From assembly GCA_025146135.1 (NCBI GenBank), contig CP102255.1, forward strand, positions 1,922,001 to 1,986,000: DNA of 64,000 bases, given 5' to 3'. Below are positions 1-8,441 of this stretch, piece after piece. Within the stretch, counting starts at the first letter, position 1; every line of letters starts with the position of its first letter. The stretch is from Anaerotruncus colihominis. Lineage in GTDB: Bacteria; Bacillota; Clostridia; Oscillospirales; Ruminococcaceae. A model generated the notes under the pieces. The model was not told the DNA's origin and made no database searches. It was given only the letters and a program-made list of their open reading frames with translations. Both the position numbers and the translations under genes were made by a program.

Positions 1-790
1 TAAAACCGGCGATACCCAGGAAATTAAGCTTGGCAAATATGCTGACGGCGACTATGAAGCGGTCATGCCTGAATTTAACGCAGCAGGCTGGAAGGAATAT
101 ATTCGCCTGACAGTCAAGGACAGCCAGATCACAGATATTGAATTCAATGCGACAAAGCAGGACGATTCCTCTGTACTGATCACTGAGGATCCCGAACAAA
201 ATCCACAGGGGCAGTCCGACACGCCCGCCGATTATTATCCTGCGATCGCTCAAAGCTTCACCGAGGCCGGCGAGGATTTGAACAATCTGACAGCTCCAAC
301 GAACGGAACGGCCGCATTCAAAGCCTTCTCCAAGCTGATGAAACCGTTGTTGGCCAGCATGATCTCGGGCGGCGAAAAGAACATTGTCGCCCCTATGTAT
401 GTAGATGGTACATATAAGGCGCAAATGAAGGAATTTGATGAATACGGCTGGAAGGATTATATTGTTCTTAATATCAAAAACGACCAGGTTACAATCGAGG
501 AGTACGACGCTTTCTCTCAAGCTGATGAAACCAAGCTGAAGTCTCAGGACAGCGAGTTGGCGTCCTCCATGAAGGAAAAGTCCGGTACCGATCCTGCCGC
601 AGCTTCAAAGCAGTTGATTGATAACTTTGAAAAAGCGGGCGGCGATCCATATACAATGGACAGTGTCGCCGGTGCAACTGTTTCGTCCAATACATTCCGC
701 TTGATGGTCGCACAGATTCTCGCCACCAGCGCGGTCGAGGGCGATACGGAAAATACGCTTGAGATCGAGCCTTTCCCCGCAGAGCTTTAA
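1..790 (+). CDS. Exported FMN-binding domain protein, tandem repeats (5' end missing)
   Basis: The frame is open from base 2, so only the C-terminal 262 residues are seen. Two related repeats are visible, each opening with DGxY followed by a GWK-(E/D)-YI block (near bases 50 and 410). The second repeat ends in a D-x(3)-GAT motif (DSVAGAT, near base 660), the pattern in which ApbE-type transferases attach FMN covalently to the threonine. The equivalent point of the first repeat reads TAPTNGT and lacks that pattern. Family knowledge: such proteins (PplA-like) sit outside the membrane of Gram-positive bacteria and carry electrons in flavin-based extracellular electron transfer. The signal peptide would lie before the window. 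A strong terminator follows at once, so this is the last gene of its unit. Confidence 0.8.
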   Translation, partial: KTGDTQEIKLGKYADGDYEAVMPEFNAAGWKEYIRLTVKDSQITDIEFNATKQDDSSVLITEDPEQNPQGQSDTPADYYPAIAQSFTEAGEDLNNLTAPTNGTAAFKAFSKLMKPLLASMISGGEKNIVAPMYVDGTYKAQMKEFDEYGWKDYIVLNIKNDQVTIEEYDAFSQADETKLKSQDSELASSMKEKSGTDPAAASKQLIDNFEKAGGDPYTMDSVAGATVSSNTFRLMVAQILATSAVEGDTENTLEIEPFPAEL

Positions 791-805
791 AATTATTATA
801 TTATA

Positions 806-840
806 AAAATAACCGCGGCATATGCCGCGGTTATTTTTTT
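806..840 (+). terminator. Intrinsic terminator after the FMN-binding protein
   Basis: A long near-perfect palindrome (arms AATAACCGCGGCAT and ATGCCGCGGTTATT) is followed directly by a run of T. It lies 16 bases after the stop codon. Confidence 0.9.
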
Positions 841-930
841 GCTCCGCACGATAACAAACGAAAGTCCCCGCATATATACGGCACTGGATGAGGACATATC
901 GTTACCTTGCGTTCAAGAATGATTTTTACG

Positions 931-957
931 GGAGCGGGCAGCCAAGCTGCCCGCTCC
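931..957. other. GC-rich hairpin in the 791-1154 gap
   Basis: A 12-bp perfect stem (GGAGCGGGCAGC and its complement) with a 3-base loop, followed by T-rich sequence. It may be a second, backup terminator that isolates the catabolic locus downstream. The rest of the 364-base gap holds the first terminator, a promoter and an operator-like site; no credible gene was seen. Confidence 0.45.
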
Positions 958-1043
958 ACTCTTTTGTAATTCTTTTGTTACTTTTTATAATTCTGCACTC
1001 AGAAAATAGTGCATTAGGCCGGAGAAATTTTTCGGCGTTTCCA

Positions 1044-1072
1044 TTGACATTTTCTCTAAATTATGATATATT
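1044..1072 (+). promoter_or_regulatory. Sigma-A-type promoter of the TTT/sugar-acid locus
   Basis: TTGACA-N17-TATATT: a perfect -35 hexamer, ideal spacing and a good -10, about 83 bases before the first gene of the locus. Confidence 0.7.
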
Positions 1073-1085
1073 TTTTCACATAAAA

Positions 1086-1108
1086 TAATACGTTTACATT
1101 CTATGTAA
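1086..1108. promoter_or_regulatory. Operator-like site downstream of the promoter
   Basis: The perfect inverted repeat TTACAT-TCT-ATGTAA (1094-1108) overlaps a cre-like sequence at 1086-1099 (11 of 14 positions of the cre consensus, right half intact). The position, about 15-35 bases after the -10, suits repression by CcpA or by the LacI-family regulator encoded at the end of the locus. Assignment is inference. Confidence 0.3.
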
Positions 1109-1154
1109 TATTTTTCAATAATATATATGAAAAACAAATGGGAGTGAATGATTT

Positions 1155-1925
1155 ATGGAAACCATTGAAAAATTCAGCTTGAAGGGCAAGGCGGCTATCG
1201 TCACCGGCGCCACCCGTGGTCTGGGACAGGGTATCGCCATAGGTCTGGCGGGAGCGGGCGCAGACATTGTGGGCGTCGGCCGTTCCGATCACAGTCAAAC
1301 AAGGGAAAAAATTGAGAAGCTGGGGCGCCGGTATTTGGAGCTGAAATTGGACATGGGAGAAAATACCACCCCGGAACTTGTGGTCCAAAAAACGGTGGAG
1401 CAATTCGGCAAGGTCGATATTTTGGTTAACGCCGCCGGTATTACCCGCCGTGTCATGGCCATTGACATCAGCCGGAAGGACTGGCAGGACGTTCTGGATG
1501 TCAATCTGACTGCCCTGTTCTTTATGTGTCAGGCTGTGGCACGTCAGTTCATCAAGCAGGGAGGCGGCGGCAAAATCATCAACATTGGCTCCATGACCTC
1601 CTATCAGGGCGGCATTAAGGTGATCCCATACACAGCCAGTAAGGCTGCCGTGCGCAACATTACCATGCACATGTGCAACGAGTGGGCCGCTCCCTATGGT
1701 ATCCATATCAACTGCATTGCCCCGGGATATATGGTGACGGATATGACCGCGCCCATGCGCTCTGAGACCTCCCGCATGGCGGAAACTAACACCCGAATCC
1801 CTATGGATCGCTGGGGTGTTCCCGAAGATCTCGCCGGCGCGGCCATCTTCCTGGCCTCCGACGCCTCCGACTACGTAAACGGCTTTACCATAGCGGTAGA
1901 CGGCGGCTTCCTGGCCAAGTCCTAA
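1155..1925 (+). CDS. SDR-family oxidoreductase, KduD-like
   Basis: 256 aa, full length for a classical short-chain dehydrogenase/reductase. Visible motifs are the NAD(P)-binding TGATRGLGQG near residue 18, the NAAG strand, the catalytic YTASK and the C-terminal DYVNGFTIAVDGG. The whole sequence recalls KduD (2-dehydro-3-deoxy-D-gluconate 5-dehydrogenase), including NEWA, IAPGYM and the IP-x(2)-RWG segment. KduD interconverts 5-keto and 5-hydroxy forms of 3-deoxy-2-keto sugar acids with NAD(H) in the cytoplasm. It is the first gene after the promoter; GGAGTG lies 9 bases before the ATG. Exact substrate is not proven, since many SDRs in sugar-acid loci look alike. Confidence 0.85.
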   Translation: METIEKFSLKGKAAIVTGATRGLGQGIAIGLAGAGADIVGVGRSDHSQTREKIEKLGRRYLELKLDMGENTTPELVVQKTVEQFGKVDILVNAAGITRRVMAIDISRKDWQDVLDVNLTALFFMCQAVARQFIKQGGGGKIINIGSMTSYQGGIKVIPYTASKAAVRNITMHMCNEWAAPYGIHINCIAPGYMVTDMTAPMRSETSRMAETNTRIPMDRWGVPEDLAGAAIFLASDASDYVNGFTIAVDGGFLAKS

Positions 1926-1952
1926 GTCCCTGCCAAAAAGGAGCTGTTGATT

Positions 1953-2897
1953 ATGGAAAAGAAATATCGGGCCGGCCTGATCGGTGTGGGTTCTATCGCC
2001 CATATTGCCCATCTGCCCATCCTGGCCGCCCGGAACGATGTGGAAATGGCAGGAGCCTTTGCCGAGCATATCGGGAGCGTGCAGCTCACCCAAAAGAGCT
2101 ACGCTATCCAGCACGCGGTACATAATATGGACGAGCTGCTGTCTCTGGGACTGGACTGCGCCTTTGTCCTCTCACCCAAGACAGTCCACGCCGAGCAGGT
2201 GATCCGACTGTTGGAAGCAGGGGTTGATGTATTTTGTGAAAAGCCCATGGGCATGACCCTGAAGGAGGCTTACGACATGGCGGATGCCTCCGCCCGGACA
2301 AGCAGGAAGCTGATGATCGCCTTTAATCGCCGGTATGCTCCTGTCTACCGCAAAGCGAAGGAGATCTATGGGCAGATCTCCCCTGACGTACTGATCGCCC
2401 AGAAGAACCGTCCTGCCAGTGAATACCGGGCTACCCTGGAAAATGCCATTCACATGGTGGATATTCTCCGTTATTTCTGCGGCGAATGTATCAAGGTGGG
2501 GGCCTGTTCCAAGTTCACCGATCCCCTCTACGAAACCCTGACCACCGCCCAGCTTCAGTTTGAAAACGGCTCGGTAGCCATGCTGGTAGCCAACCGCGCC
2601 TCTGGACAGTGGGTAGAAACGCTGGAGATGCATGGACATAACAAAAGCGTACTGGTCAACTGCCCCGACTCCATCACAGTGACCGACGCGGAGCAGTCCC
2701 ATACCACCTCCATGACGCCCCTGGCCTACGGCTGGGCCAAGGTGATTGACAAGATGGGCTTTACTCAGGAGGTAGATCACTTTTTCGACTGTCTGGCCCA
2801 CGACAAGGAGCCGCTTACCAACGGCGCGGATGCCTATAAAACCCAGGAGCTGATGCACCGCATCCTCACCGCCGCCGGACTGCCCGGACTGGAATGA
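1953..2897 (+). CDS. Gfo/Idh/MocA-family oxidoreductase
   Basis: 314 aa. The N-terminal Rossmann fold shows GVGSIAHIAHLP, and the family's conserved EKP motif is present (EKPMGMT, about residue 90), followed by the alpha/beta substrate domain. Members oxidise or reduce sugars, inositols and sugar acids with NAD(P)(H). The ATG at 1953 was preferred to a TTG at 1947 because AAGGAG (1938-1943) lies 9 bases before the ATG and only 3 before the TTG. It lies 27 bases after the SDR gene and almost touches the next gene, so co-transcription is very likely. With the SDR and the 2-hydroxyacid dehydrogenase this gives the locus three separate redox steps. The substrate cannot be read from the sequence. 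Confidence 0.85.
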   Translation: MEKKYRAGLIGVGSIAHIAHLPILAARNDVEMAGAFAEHIGSVQLTQKSYAIQHAVHNMDELLSLGLDCAFVLSPKTVHAEQVIRLLEAGVDVFCEKPMGMTLKEAYDMADASARTSRKLMIAFNRRYAPVYRKAKEIYGQISPDVLIAQKNRPASEYRATLENAIHMVDILRYFCGECIKVGACSKFTDPLYETLTTAQLQFENGSVAMLVANRASGQWVETLEMHGHNKSVLVNCPDSITVTDAEQSHTTSMTPLAYGWAKVIDKMGFTQEVDHFFDCLAHDKEPLTNGADAYKTQELMHRILTAAGLPGLE

Positions 2898-2907
2898 GGT
2901 GGCCGCC

Positions 2908-3801
2908 ATGTTCCAAATTGCCGGACATACCATGGGCACTCCGGAGTACACCCTTCCCCATGCCCTGGATCTCTTTCACGCCATCGGGCTGGACGGGGCT
3001 GAAATCGTTGTGCAGGATGGTTACCAGTGCGCCATCTCCCAACAGGCTAAACCCGGGGAATTGGCCGCCCTTCGTCGGCAGGCCGACCGGCTGGGCCTGC
3101 GGATTATCGCCCTCACCCCCTACTACTCCCGGTTTAATGACCTGGATCCAGTTGTCCGGGAAGCGGAGATTCAGGGTGTCTGCCGGGTCATCCAATACGC
3201 CCAGGCTCTTGATTCGTTGTACATCCGGATCTACGCCGGAAACTTCGCCCAGGGAGACGCCGATCCGGATGGCCAAAAACGCCGGCTGCTCATCGACAGT
3301 ATGCGCCGGCTGGGAGATTTGGCCCTGGATCGCGGAATGAAACTGGTCATGGAGAATCACTTCAACACCATGACAGTTTCCGCCGCAGACAGTATCTCCC
3401 TGGCCCGGGAGATCGGCCACCCAGCCGTTGGTATCCTATATGACCAAGCCAACCTGACCTTCACCGGGAACGAGTCGTGGCCCCAGGCTCTGCATCTTCA
3501 GTTTTCCAAACTATATTATACTCATGTCAAGGATCTGATCTTTCGGGAGGGCTGCCGTGATTTCACCTCCTCCGATGTCTCCCACCCCACAGAGGAGGAG
3601 CGCAACGTGATCACCCGGATTGTAGGGGAAGGCGTAGTCCCCTGGCCTGAAATTCTTCAGAATATGAAGGACCGGGGATACTGCGGATGGCTTTCACTGG
3701 AGTATGAACGAAGATGGCACCCCCAGGACATCCCCGACGCATCCGTCGGCATGAAGAAGTCGGCGGACTATCTCAGGTCTTGTTTCTGCAAGTTGACATA
3801 G
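2908..3801 (+). CDS. Sugar phosphate isomerase/epimerase family protein (xylose isomerase-like TIM barrel)
   Basis: 297 aa. The metal-binding residues expected of the family are visible in order: Glu in MENHF, Asp in YDQAN, His in THVKD, and Glu in LSLEYERRW near the C-terminus. Such enzymes isomerise or epimerise keto sugars, or act as dehydratases of inositol-like compounds, using a divalent metal. A GTG at 2899 is possible, but GAGGTG ends 6 bases before the ATG at 2908, which is therefore preferred. The gene starts 10 bases after the Gfo/Idh gene, and the two families are common neighbours in sugar loci. Substrate unknown. Confidence 0.83.
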   Translation: MFQIAGHTMGTPEYTLPHALDLFHAIGLDGAEIVVQDGYQCAISQQAKPGELAALRRQADRLGLRIIALTPYYSRFNDLDPVVREAEIQGVCRVIQYAQALDSLYIRIYAGNFAQGDADPDGQKRRLLIDSMRRLGDLALDRGMKLVMENHFNTMTVSAADSISLAREIGHPAVGILYDQANLTFTGNESWPQALHLQFSKLYYTHVKDLIFREGCRDFTSSDVSHPTEEERNVITRIVGEGVVPWPEILQNMKDRGYCGWLSLEYERRWHPQDIPDASVGMKKSADYLRSCFCKLT

Positions 3802-3848
3802 ACAGACAAAACAAGAACACACACTGTCCTTTTAAGGAGGATCGCAAC

Positions 3849-4895
3849 ATGAAAAGAATGAAAAAGGCTCTGTCCCTGGCTCTGGCCGCCGCTATGTTAA
3901 TGACTGCGGCCGCTGGCTGCAACAGCTCCGGCAATTCCGGCAATCTCACCAGCTCCGGTGAATCCGGCAACTCCATCAGCTCCGGCGGATCCAACTCCTC
4001 CAGCGGGTTGGGCAACTATCCCAATCAAAACGTCAACGTCATCGTCCAATACTCCGCCGGAGGCGGCACCGACCTGTCTGTCCGCGGCGTGCTCGACGGC
4101 GTGCCCGATTTCCCCGTTAACTTCTCCGTGGCAAACGTCACCGGTAACGGCGGTCTAATCGGGCTGACCCAGGTGGCCAATTCTACAGCTGACGGATACA
4201 CCCTTGGCGTGGTCAACACCGACTTTATTATCAATATCATCCAAGGCAACACCGATCTCACCTTGGACGACTTCTCTCCCTTGGCCTGCGCCCTGATGGA
4301 TCCCTTCGTTCTTATCATTGGCAACAATGAGAACTACTCCACCCTGGAGGAATTCGTAGCCTATGCGAAAGAGCATCCCGGCGAGATCGTTGTGGGTGAA
4401 ACCGGCACCGGCGCCGCCCCCACCCTGGCTATCTCCGCTATGGAGAATGCCTTGGGCATCGACGTATCCAATGTGACCTATGAGGGCAGCGCCGACTGCG
4501 TCACCGCCATCGTAGGCGGCCACATCGACGCCACCTTCGCCCAGCCCAGTAACGCCACCGCCCAGGTGGAGGCCGGCAATGTGAAGATCATCGGCGCCCT
4601 GTCCAATGAGCGTCTGGAAACCTTTCCCGACGTGCCCACCTTCGCCGAAGTCTTTCCGGACGAGGTCGACTATGAGATGATGGGCTTCTGCATCATCTCC
4701 TGTCCCGCCGGTGTGGACTCCGCCATCCAGGACTACCTGTCTGAAAACCTGCGCCAGGGCGTCGACAGCGAAACCTTCTCCAATACTCTGGATACCCTGG
4801 AAATGCAGACCGAGAATCTGGCCCAGGAGGAGATGACTGCTTTTCTGGAGGGGCAGATGGAACTATATACCCAGCTTCTCTCCGGCCAAGCGTAA
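3849..4895 (+). CDS. tctC: Tripartite tricarboxylate transporter substrate-binding lipoprotein TctC
   Basis: 348 aa. A lipoprotein signal peptide ends in the lipobox TAAAGC near residue 24 and is followed by a Ser/Gly/Asn-rich linker of about 35 residues, typical of a Gram-positive anchored binding protein. The mature part has family hallmarks: VIVQYSAGGGTD near the start, the GNGGLIGL block and VGETGTGAAPTL. TctC proteins bind carboxylated solutes outside the membrane and hand them to TctAB. The ATG at 3849 follows AAGGAGG by 8 bases; the open frame extends further upstream but has no better start. A hairpin lies between this gene and tctB. Confidence 0.92.
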   Translation: MKRMKKALSLALAAAMLMTAAAGCNSSGNSGNLTSSGESGNSISSGGSNSSSGLGNYPNQNVNVIVQYSAGGGTDLSVRGVLDGVPDFPVNFSVANVTGNGGLIGLTQVANSTADGYTLGVVNTDFIINIIQGNTDLTLDDFSPLACALMDPFVLIIGNNENYSTLEEFVAYAKEHPGEIVVGETGTGAAPTLAISAMENALGIDVSNVTYEGSADCVTAIVGGHIDATFAQPSNATAQVEAGNVKIIGALSNERLETFPDVPTFAEVFPDEVDYEMMGFCIISCPAGVDSAIQDYLSENLRQGVDSETFSNTLDTLEMQTENLAQEEMTAFLEGQMELYTQLLSGQA

Positions 4896-4952
4896 TCCAT
4901 TTCTTTGCCTTTTTGGGGCGATCCCCCTGAAGGCCCAACTCACATCGCTTCC

Positions 4953-5001
4953 AGGCGCCGGAAGGCCGGAATGGAATATCGATTCCGGCTCTCCGGCGCC
5001 T
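4953..5001 (+). promoter_or_regulatory. Intercistronic hairpin between tctC and tctB
   Basis: AGGCGCCGGA (4953-4962) pairs with TCCGGCGCCT (4992-5001), and GCCGGAAT pairs with ATTCCGGC inside it, giving a long interrupted stem with a 9-base loop. No T-run follows, so it is more likely an mRNA-stabilising or processing element than a full terminator. Such elements often raise the amount of binding protein relative to the membrane subunits. Confidence 0.6.
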
Positions 5002-5029
5002 TCGTCAGAAAAGGGAAGGACTGTTACCT

Positions 5030-5500
5030 GTGAGAAAATATAACTATATCTTATCCATCGTACTGATTGCCGTGGGCGCAGCCGGGATTTATATGGCCGC
5101 GAACTTCGAAACCCGGAGCGGCAACGCAGGCGACCCCGGGGCCGCTTTCTGGCCCATCATGTTGTGCTGCGGCCTGATCCTATGTTCCGTCATCTTACTG
5201 ACGCAGACCATGTTGGAAAGCAAAAAGGCCGCCGCCGCTGAGGAGCCGCTGATCGACTATCGCTCTGCCGGCGTCCATTGTGTTTTTCTGATTTTTGTTA
5301 TCATGATCGCCTATGCCGTCATCATGAGCCTGTTCAGCTTTATCCCCGCCACACTGTTGTTCGTGGTGGCTGTCATGTTGGCAATGGGTGAGCGCCGTCC
5401 CGCCTGGATCGGCCTGACCACCGTGGGAATCACCGGATTTATCTATGTAGTTTTTACGGTAATTATGGGCGTCGTTCTGCCGCAGGGCAGGTTCTTCTAA
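5030..5500 (+). CDS. tctB: Tripartite tricarboxylate transporter small membrane subunit TctB
   Basis: 156 aa with four hydrophobic segments (about residues 5-22, 40-60, 80-110 and 118-148), the size and pattern of the TctB (DUF1468) family. The motif GDPGAAFWPIM near residue 35 is characteristic. It is the small subunit that pairs with TctA in the secondary, ion-driven uptake of a carboxylated solute. The start is a GTG with AAGGGAAGGA ending 9 bases upstream; no ATG is placed as well. It is 8 bases from the following RBS region and clearly in the same operon as tctC and tctA. Confidence 0.88.
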   Translation: MRKYNYILSIVLIAVGAAGIYMAANFETRSGNAGDPGAAFWPIMLCCGLILCSVILLTQTMLESKKAAAAEEPLIDYRSAGVHCVFLIFVIMIAYAVIMSLFSFIPATLLFVVAVMLAMGERRPAWIGLTTVGITGFIYVVFTVIMGVVLPQGRFF

Positions 5501-5517
5501 GGGAGGGATTGGATCAA

Positions 5518-7032
5518 ATGTTAACCGCTTTTTCCGCCGGCCTTGCGTCGGTCTTCACCCCTATGGGGCTGCTGTCCATTTTAGGCGGAGTCCTGTGCGG
5601 CATTTTCGTAGGCGTGATGCCGGGGCTGTCCTCTGTCATGGGCATGTCCATCATGCTGCCGGTCGCCTTGTCCCTGGACGGCAACATGGGCGTTCTGATG
5701 ATGCTGGGCATCTTCTGCGGCGCTATTTACGGCGGTTCTATCACCGCCATTATGATCAACACCCCCGGTACCGCTAACTCTGCGGCTACCTGTCTGGACG
5801 GCTACCCCATGGCCCACAAGTACCGCCAACCGGGCCGCGCCATCTCCATTTCCACCACGGCTTCCACCTTCGGCGGTCTGTTCTCCGCCGTAATGCTGCT
5901 GTGGACCTCCCCCATTCTCTCCAGCTTCGCCCTGAAATTCAGCGCCCATGAGAGCTTTGCACTGGCCCTGTTCGGCGTCAGCATCGTGGCCAGCATCTCC
6001 AGCGAAAACGTACTCAAAGGCATCATGGGCGCTTTAATCGGTCTGCTTCTGGCTACTGTGGGCGTAGATACCACCACCGGCGCGTACCGCTTCACATTTG
6101 ACACTGTGTATCTTACCGGCGGGATCTCCAACATCCCGGTGCTCATCGGCTTGTTCGCCTTCTCCCAGGGTCTGATCAACATTGCAGACAGTTTCGGCAA
6201 TCACCGCGGAAAGGTTGCCCAGAAGCTGGAGCGTATCCTGCCCACCAAGGCGGATCTGATCTACTGCCTGCCTACCTTCATCCGCTCCAGCATCATCGGT
6301 ACCCTGATCGGCGCGATTCCCGGCACCGGCGGCGACATCGCCTCTTGGGTAGGATATAATGAAGCCAAACGCTGGTCCAAGCACCCCGAAAAATTCGGCG
6401 ACGGCGCCCCCGACGGCATCGCCGGACCGGAAGCTGCCAACAACGCCGTCTCCGGCGGCGCTCTGATCCCCCTGCTGTCTCTGAGCATTCCCGGCGACGC
6501 CTGCACCGCTATCATGCTGGGCGCTCTGATGATGCTGGGTATTACACCTGGTCCCCTGCTGATGGTGGAGTCTCCCGACAAGGTCTATATGATCGTCATC
6601 GGTCTATTCTTCGCCAACATCTTTATGGCTGTCTGCGGTTTTGGCGGTCTGAAGATTTTTACCAAGATTGCCGCGGTGCCGGAGGTCATTCTGAACCCCC
6701 TGATCTTTGTCTTCTGCTTTGTAGGCACATTCGCCGTTAACCATACGGTTCAGGATATCTACCTTATGATCATTTGCGGCATTTTGGGTTTCTTCCTGAT
6801 CAAAATGCAGTTTTCCATCCCGCCTATCATTTTAGGTATGATTCTGGGCGGCATCCTCGAGAAAAATTTCCGCCGTGCTCTGGTGCTGTCCGGCGGCGAC
6901 TGGACCACCTTCTTCACCCGCCCGATCTCCTGCTTCTTCATCATCATCGCTGTTCTCTCTCTGATCTATCCCTTTATCTTCCCGAAGATCAAGGCGCATT
7001 TGGCCGCAAGGAAAGGTGAGAAGAATGGCTGA
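5518..7032 (+). CDS. tctA: Tripartite tricarboxylate transporter large permease TctA
   Basis: 504 aa, the usual length for TctA, with about ten to twelve hydrophobic spans. The conserved glycine-rich segments are present: GVLCGIFVGVMPGL near residue 25, YGGSITAIMINTPG near residue 75, IGAIPGTGGDIASW near residue 260 and LSIPGDACTAIMLG near residue 325. TctA forms the translocation path with TctB. A TTG at 5509 lies directly against the ribosome site, so the ATG at 5518, 10 bases after GGGAGGG, is chosen. Its 3' end overlaps the HIT gene by 8 bases. Confidence 0.93.
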   Translation: MLTAFSAGLASVFTPMGLLSILGGVLCGIFVGVMPGLSSVMGMSIMLPVALSLDGNMGVLMMLGIFCGAIYGGSITAIMINTPGTANSAATCLDGYPMAHKYRQPGRAISISTTASTFGGLFSAVMLLWTSPILSSFALKFSAHESFALALFGVSIVASISSENVLKGIMGALIGLLLATVGVDTTTGAYRFTFDTVYLTGGISNIPVLIGLFAFSQGLINIADSFGNHRGKVAQKLERILPTKADLIYCLPTFIRSSIIGTLIGAIPGTGGDIASWVGYNEAKRWSKHPEKFGDGAPDGIAGPEAANNAVSGGALIPLLSLSIPGDACTAIMLGALMMLGITPGPLLMVESPDKVYMIVIGLFFANIFMAVCGFGGLKIFTKIAAVPEVILNPLIFVFCFVGTFAVNHTVQDIYLMIICGILGFFLIKMQFSIPPIILGMILGGILEKNFRRALVLSGGDWTTFFTRPISCFFIIIAVLSLIYPFIFPKIKAHLAARKGEKNG

Positions 7033-7483
7033 TCCCTGCAAGTTCTGCGAAGACGCCTCCCTGCGTTCGGATATGGTGAAGGTTGGCCTCGTCCCCGGAG
7101 GAGTACTGTACCTCCACCGGGATCAAACGCATTCAGGCCGGCTGCTTCTGACCTCCCGGCGGCACGTAAAAAAGGTCACAGACCTGTCTTTTCAGGAGTA
7201 CCGTGAACTCATGGACAGCGTATACCGCGCGGCTCAGGCGGTCACTGATCTGCTCCATCCCGACAAAATCAACTATTTGATCTTCGGGGACACCAGCACC
7301 CATCTTCATGTCCATATCGTACCCAAATACCGCGACGGCAAGGACTGGGGAAAAGTTTTCCTGACCGACGAGCCAACCCCCGTCCTTCTGCCGGAGGCGG
7401 AATATCTCTCCCTCCGAGACGGCCTGCGTCGCCGACTGGGGCTGGAGTCCAATCAGGAGGATTTTTCATGGGCAATATTTTAA
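7025..7483 (+). CDS. HIT-family (histidine triad) nucleotide-binding protein
   Basis: 152 aa. The histidine triad HLHVHIV is seen near residue 98, with the upstream CKFC and the ESxxxGRLLLTSRRHV-like segment (here HSGRLLLTSRRHV). HIT proteins are nucleotide hydrolases or transferases acting on adenylylated or nucleoside phosphoramidate substrates. The gene overlaps tctA by 8 bases and the next gene by 16, so it is translationally coupled within the transport/catabolic operon, an unusual place for a HIT protein. A GTG at 7016 could extend it by three residues, but GGTGAG is better spaced to the ATG at 7025. Confidence 0.85.
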   Translation: MADPCKFCEDASLRSDMVKVGLVPGGVLYLHRDQTHSGRLLLTSRRHVKKVTDLSFQEYRELMDSVYRAAQAVTDLLHPDKINYLIFGDTSTHLHVHIVPKYRDGKDWGKVFLTDEPTPVLLPEAEYLSLRDGLRRRLGLESNQEDFSWAIF

Positions 7484-8427
7484 TCACCGCATCCCACTTC
7501 CGGACTCTGTGCCAAAAGGCCATTCATCTTCTGGAGTCCAACGGACACCAGGTCATTCTCAATGATCATGAGCTGCCCTACTATTCCTTTGAGGAGCTGG
7601 CCGTCTGGGCGCCGGAAATTGACGGGGCCATCATAGGCATGGACCAGTGGAACGAGCAGGTATTCCAAATTGCCCCCAAGCTGAAAATTCTGGCGCGGTT
7701 CGGCGTAGGAGTGGACAACATCGACCTGGAGGCTGCCAAGCGGCACGGCGTCCAGGTGGTTAACGCCGCAGGCATGAATGCCAATGCGGTGGCTGAACTG
7801 GCCGTTGCCATGATCCTCAATTGTCTGCGCGGAATCCCGGAGCTGAATCGCAAACTTACCGACGGACAGTGGAGCCGCGCGGTGGGCCGTGATCTGCTGG
7901 GAAAAACCGTGGGGCTGCTGGGCTTCGGCGATATCGGGGGCCGGGTGGCCAAAAAGCTGTCCGGATTTGAAGTCCGACTGCTGGCTTACGACCCCTATCC
8001 CAATCGGGAGAAGGCTGCCGCCTTGGGAGTTACACTGACCGACCTGGATACTGTGCTGACCCAAAGCGACATCCTCAGCATCCACATGCCCAGCATCCCT
8101 GCCACCCGGCATGTCATGAATCGGGAGACTTTTGCCAAAATGAAGCCGGACTCCTACTTTATCAACACTGCCCGGGGCGCCCTGGTGGACACCCAAGCCC
8201 TGGTGGACGCCGTGGCCGGAGGTCATCTGGCCGGGGCCGCTGTAGATGTCTATGAACAGGAACCCCTTCCCATGGGCGCCCCCATCCTGCACACCCCCGG
8301 CATTCAGTGTATCCCCCATGCGGGGGCGGAAACTCGGGAAACCTATTCCAACATAAGCATGATGACCGCTCAGGCCGTGATCGACAGCCTGAGCGGAAAA
8401 GAGCCGAAAAACTGGCTCAATCCATAA
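7468..8427 (+). CDS. D-isomer 2-hydroxyacid dehydrogenase (phosphoglycerate dehydrogenase-like)
   Basis: 319 aa, the length of SerA-like enzymes without a C-terminal ACT domain. Visible features are the NAD-binding GFGDIGGRVA followed by a D about 20 residues later (AYDPYP), the catalytic Arg in NTARGALVD, the Glu in YEQEP and the catalytic His in PHAGAET. It should oxidise a 2-hydroxyacid to a 2-keto acid, or run in reverse, with NAD(H). Because it sits between a TTT transporter and a DapA-type lyase, a sugar-acid intermediate is more likely than 3-phosphoglycerate. AGGAGG lies about 8 bases before the ATG, inside the HIT gene. Confidence 0.88.
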   Translation: MGNILITASHFRTLCQKAIHLLESNGHQVILNDHELPYYSFEELAVWAPEIDGAIIGMDQWNEQVFQIAPKLKILARFGVGVDNIDLEAAKRHGVQVVNAAGMNANAVAELAVAMILNCLRGIPELNRKLTDGQWSRAVGRDLLGKTVGLLGFGDIGGRVAKKLSGFEVRLLAYDPYPNREKAAALGVTLTDLDTVLTQSDILSIHMPSIPATRHVMNRETFAKMKPDSYFINTARGALVDTQALVDAVAGGHLAGAAVDVYEQEPLPMGAPILHTPGIQCIPHAGAETRETYSNISMMTAQAVIDSLSGKEPKNWLNP

Positions 8428-8441
8428 GGAGTGAAGCAGCC

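Noticed and set aside
888-1088. Open frame of 66 codons on the plus strand
   Set aside because: It runs through a hairpin and the TTGACA promoter, has no ribosome site and no recognisable protein pattern.
1101-2123. 340-codon open frame on the minus strand
   Set aside because: It lies opposite the KduD-like and Gfo/Idh genes, whose motifs and ribosome sites are clear; its composition is that of an antisense shadow. The same holds for the minus-strand frames at 2172-2951, 7480-8319 and 8370-9095.
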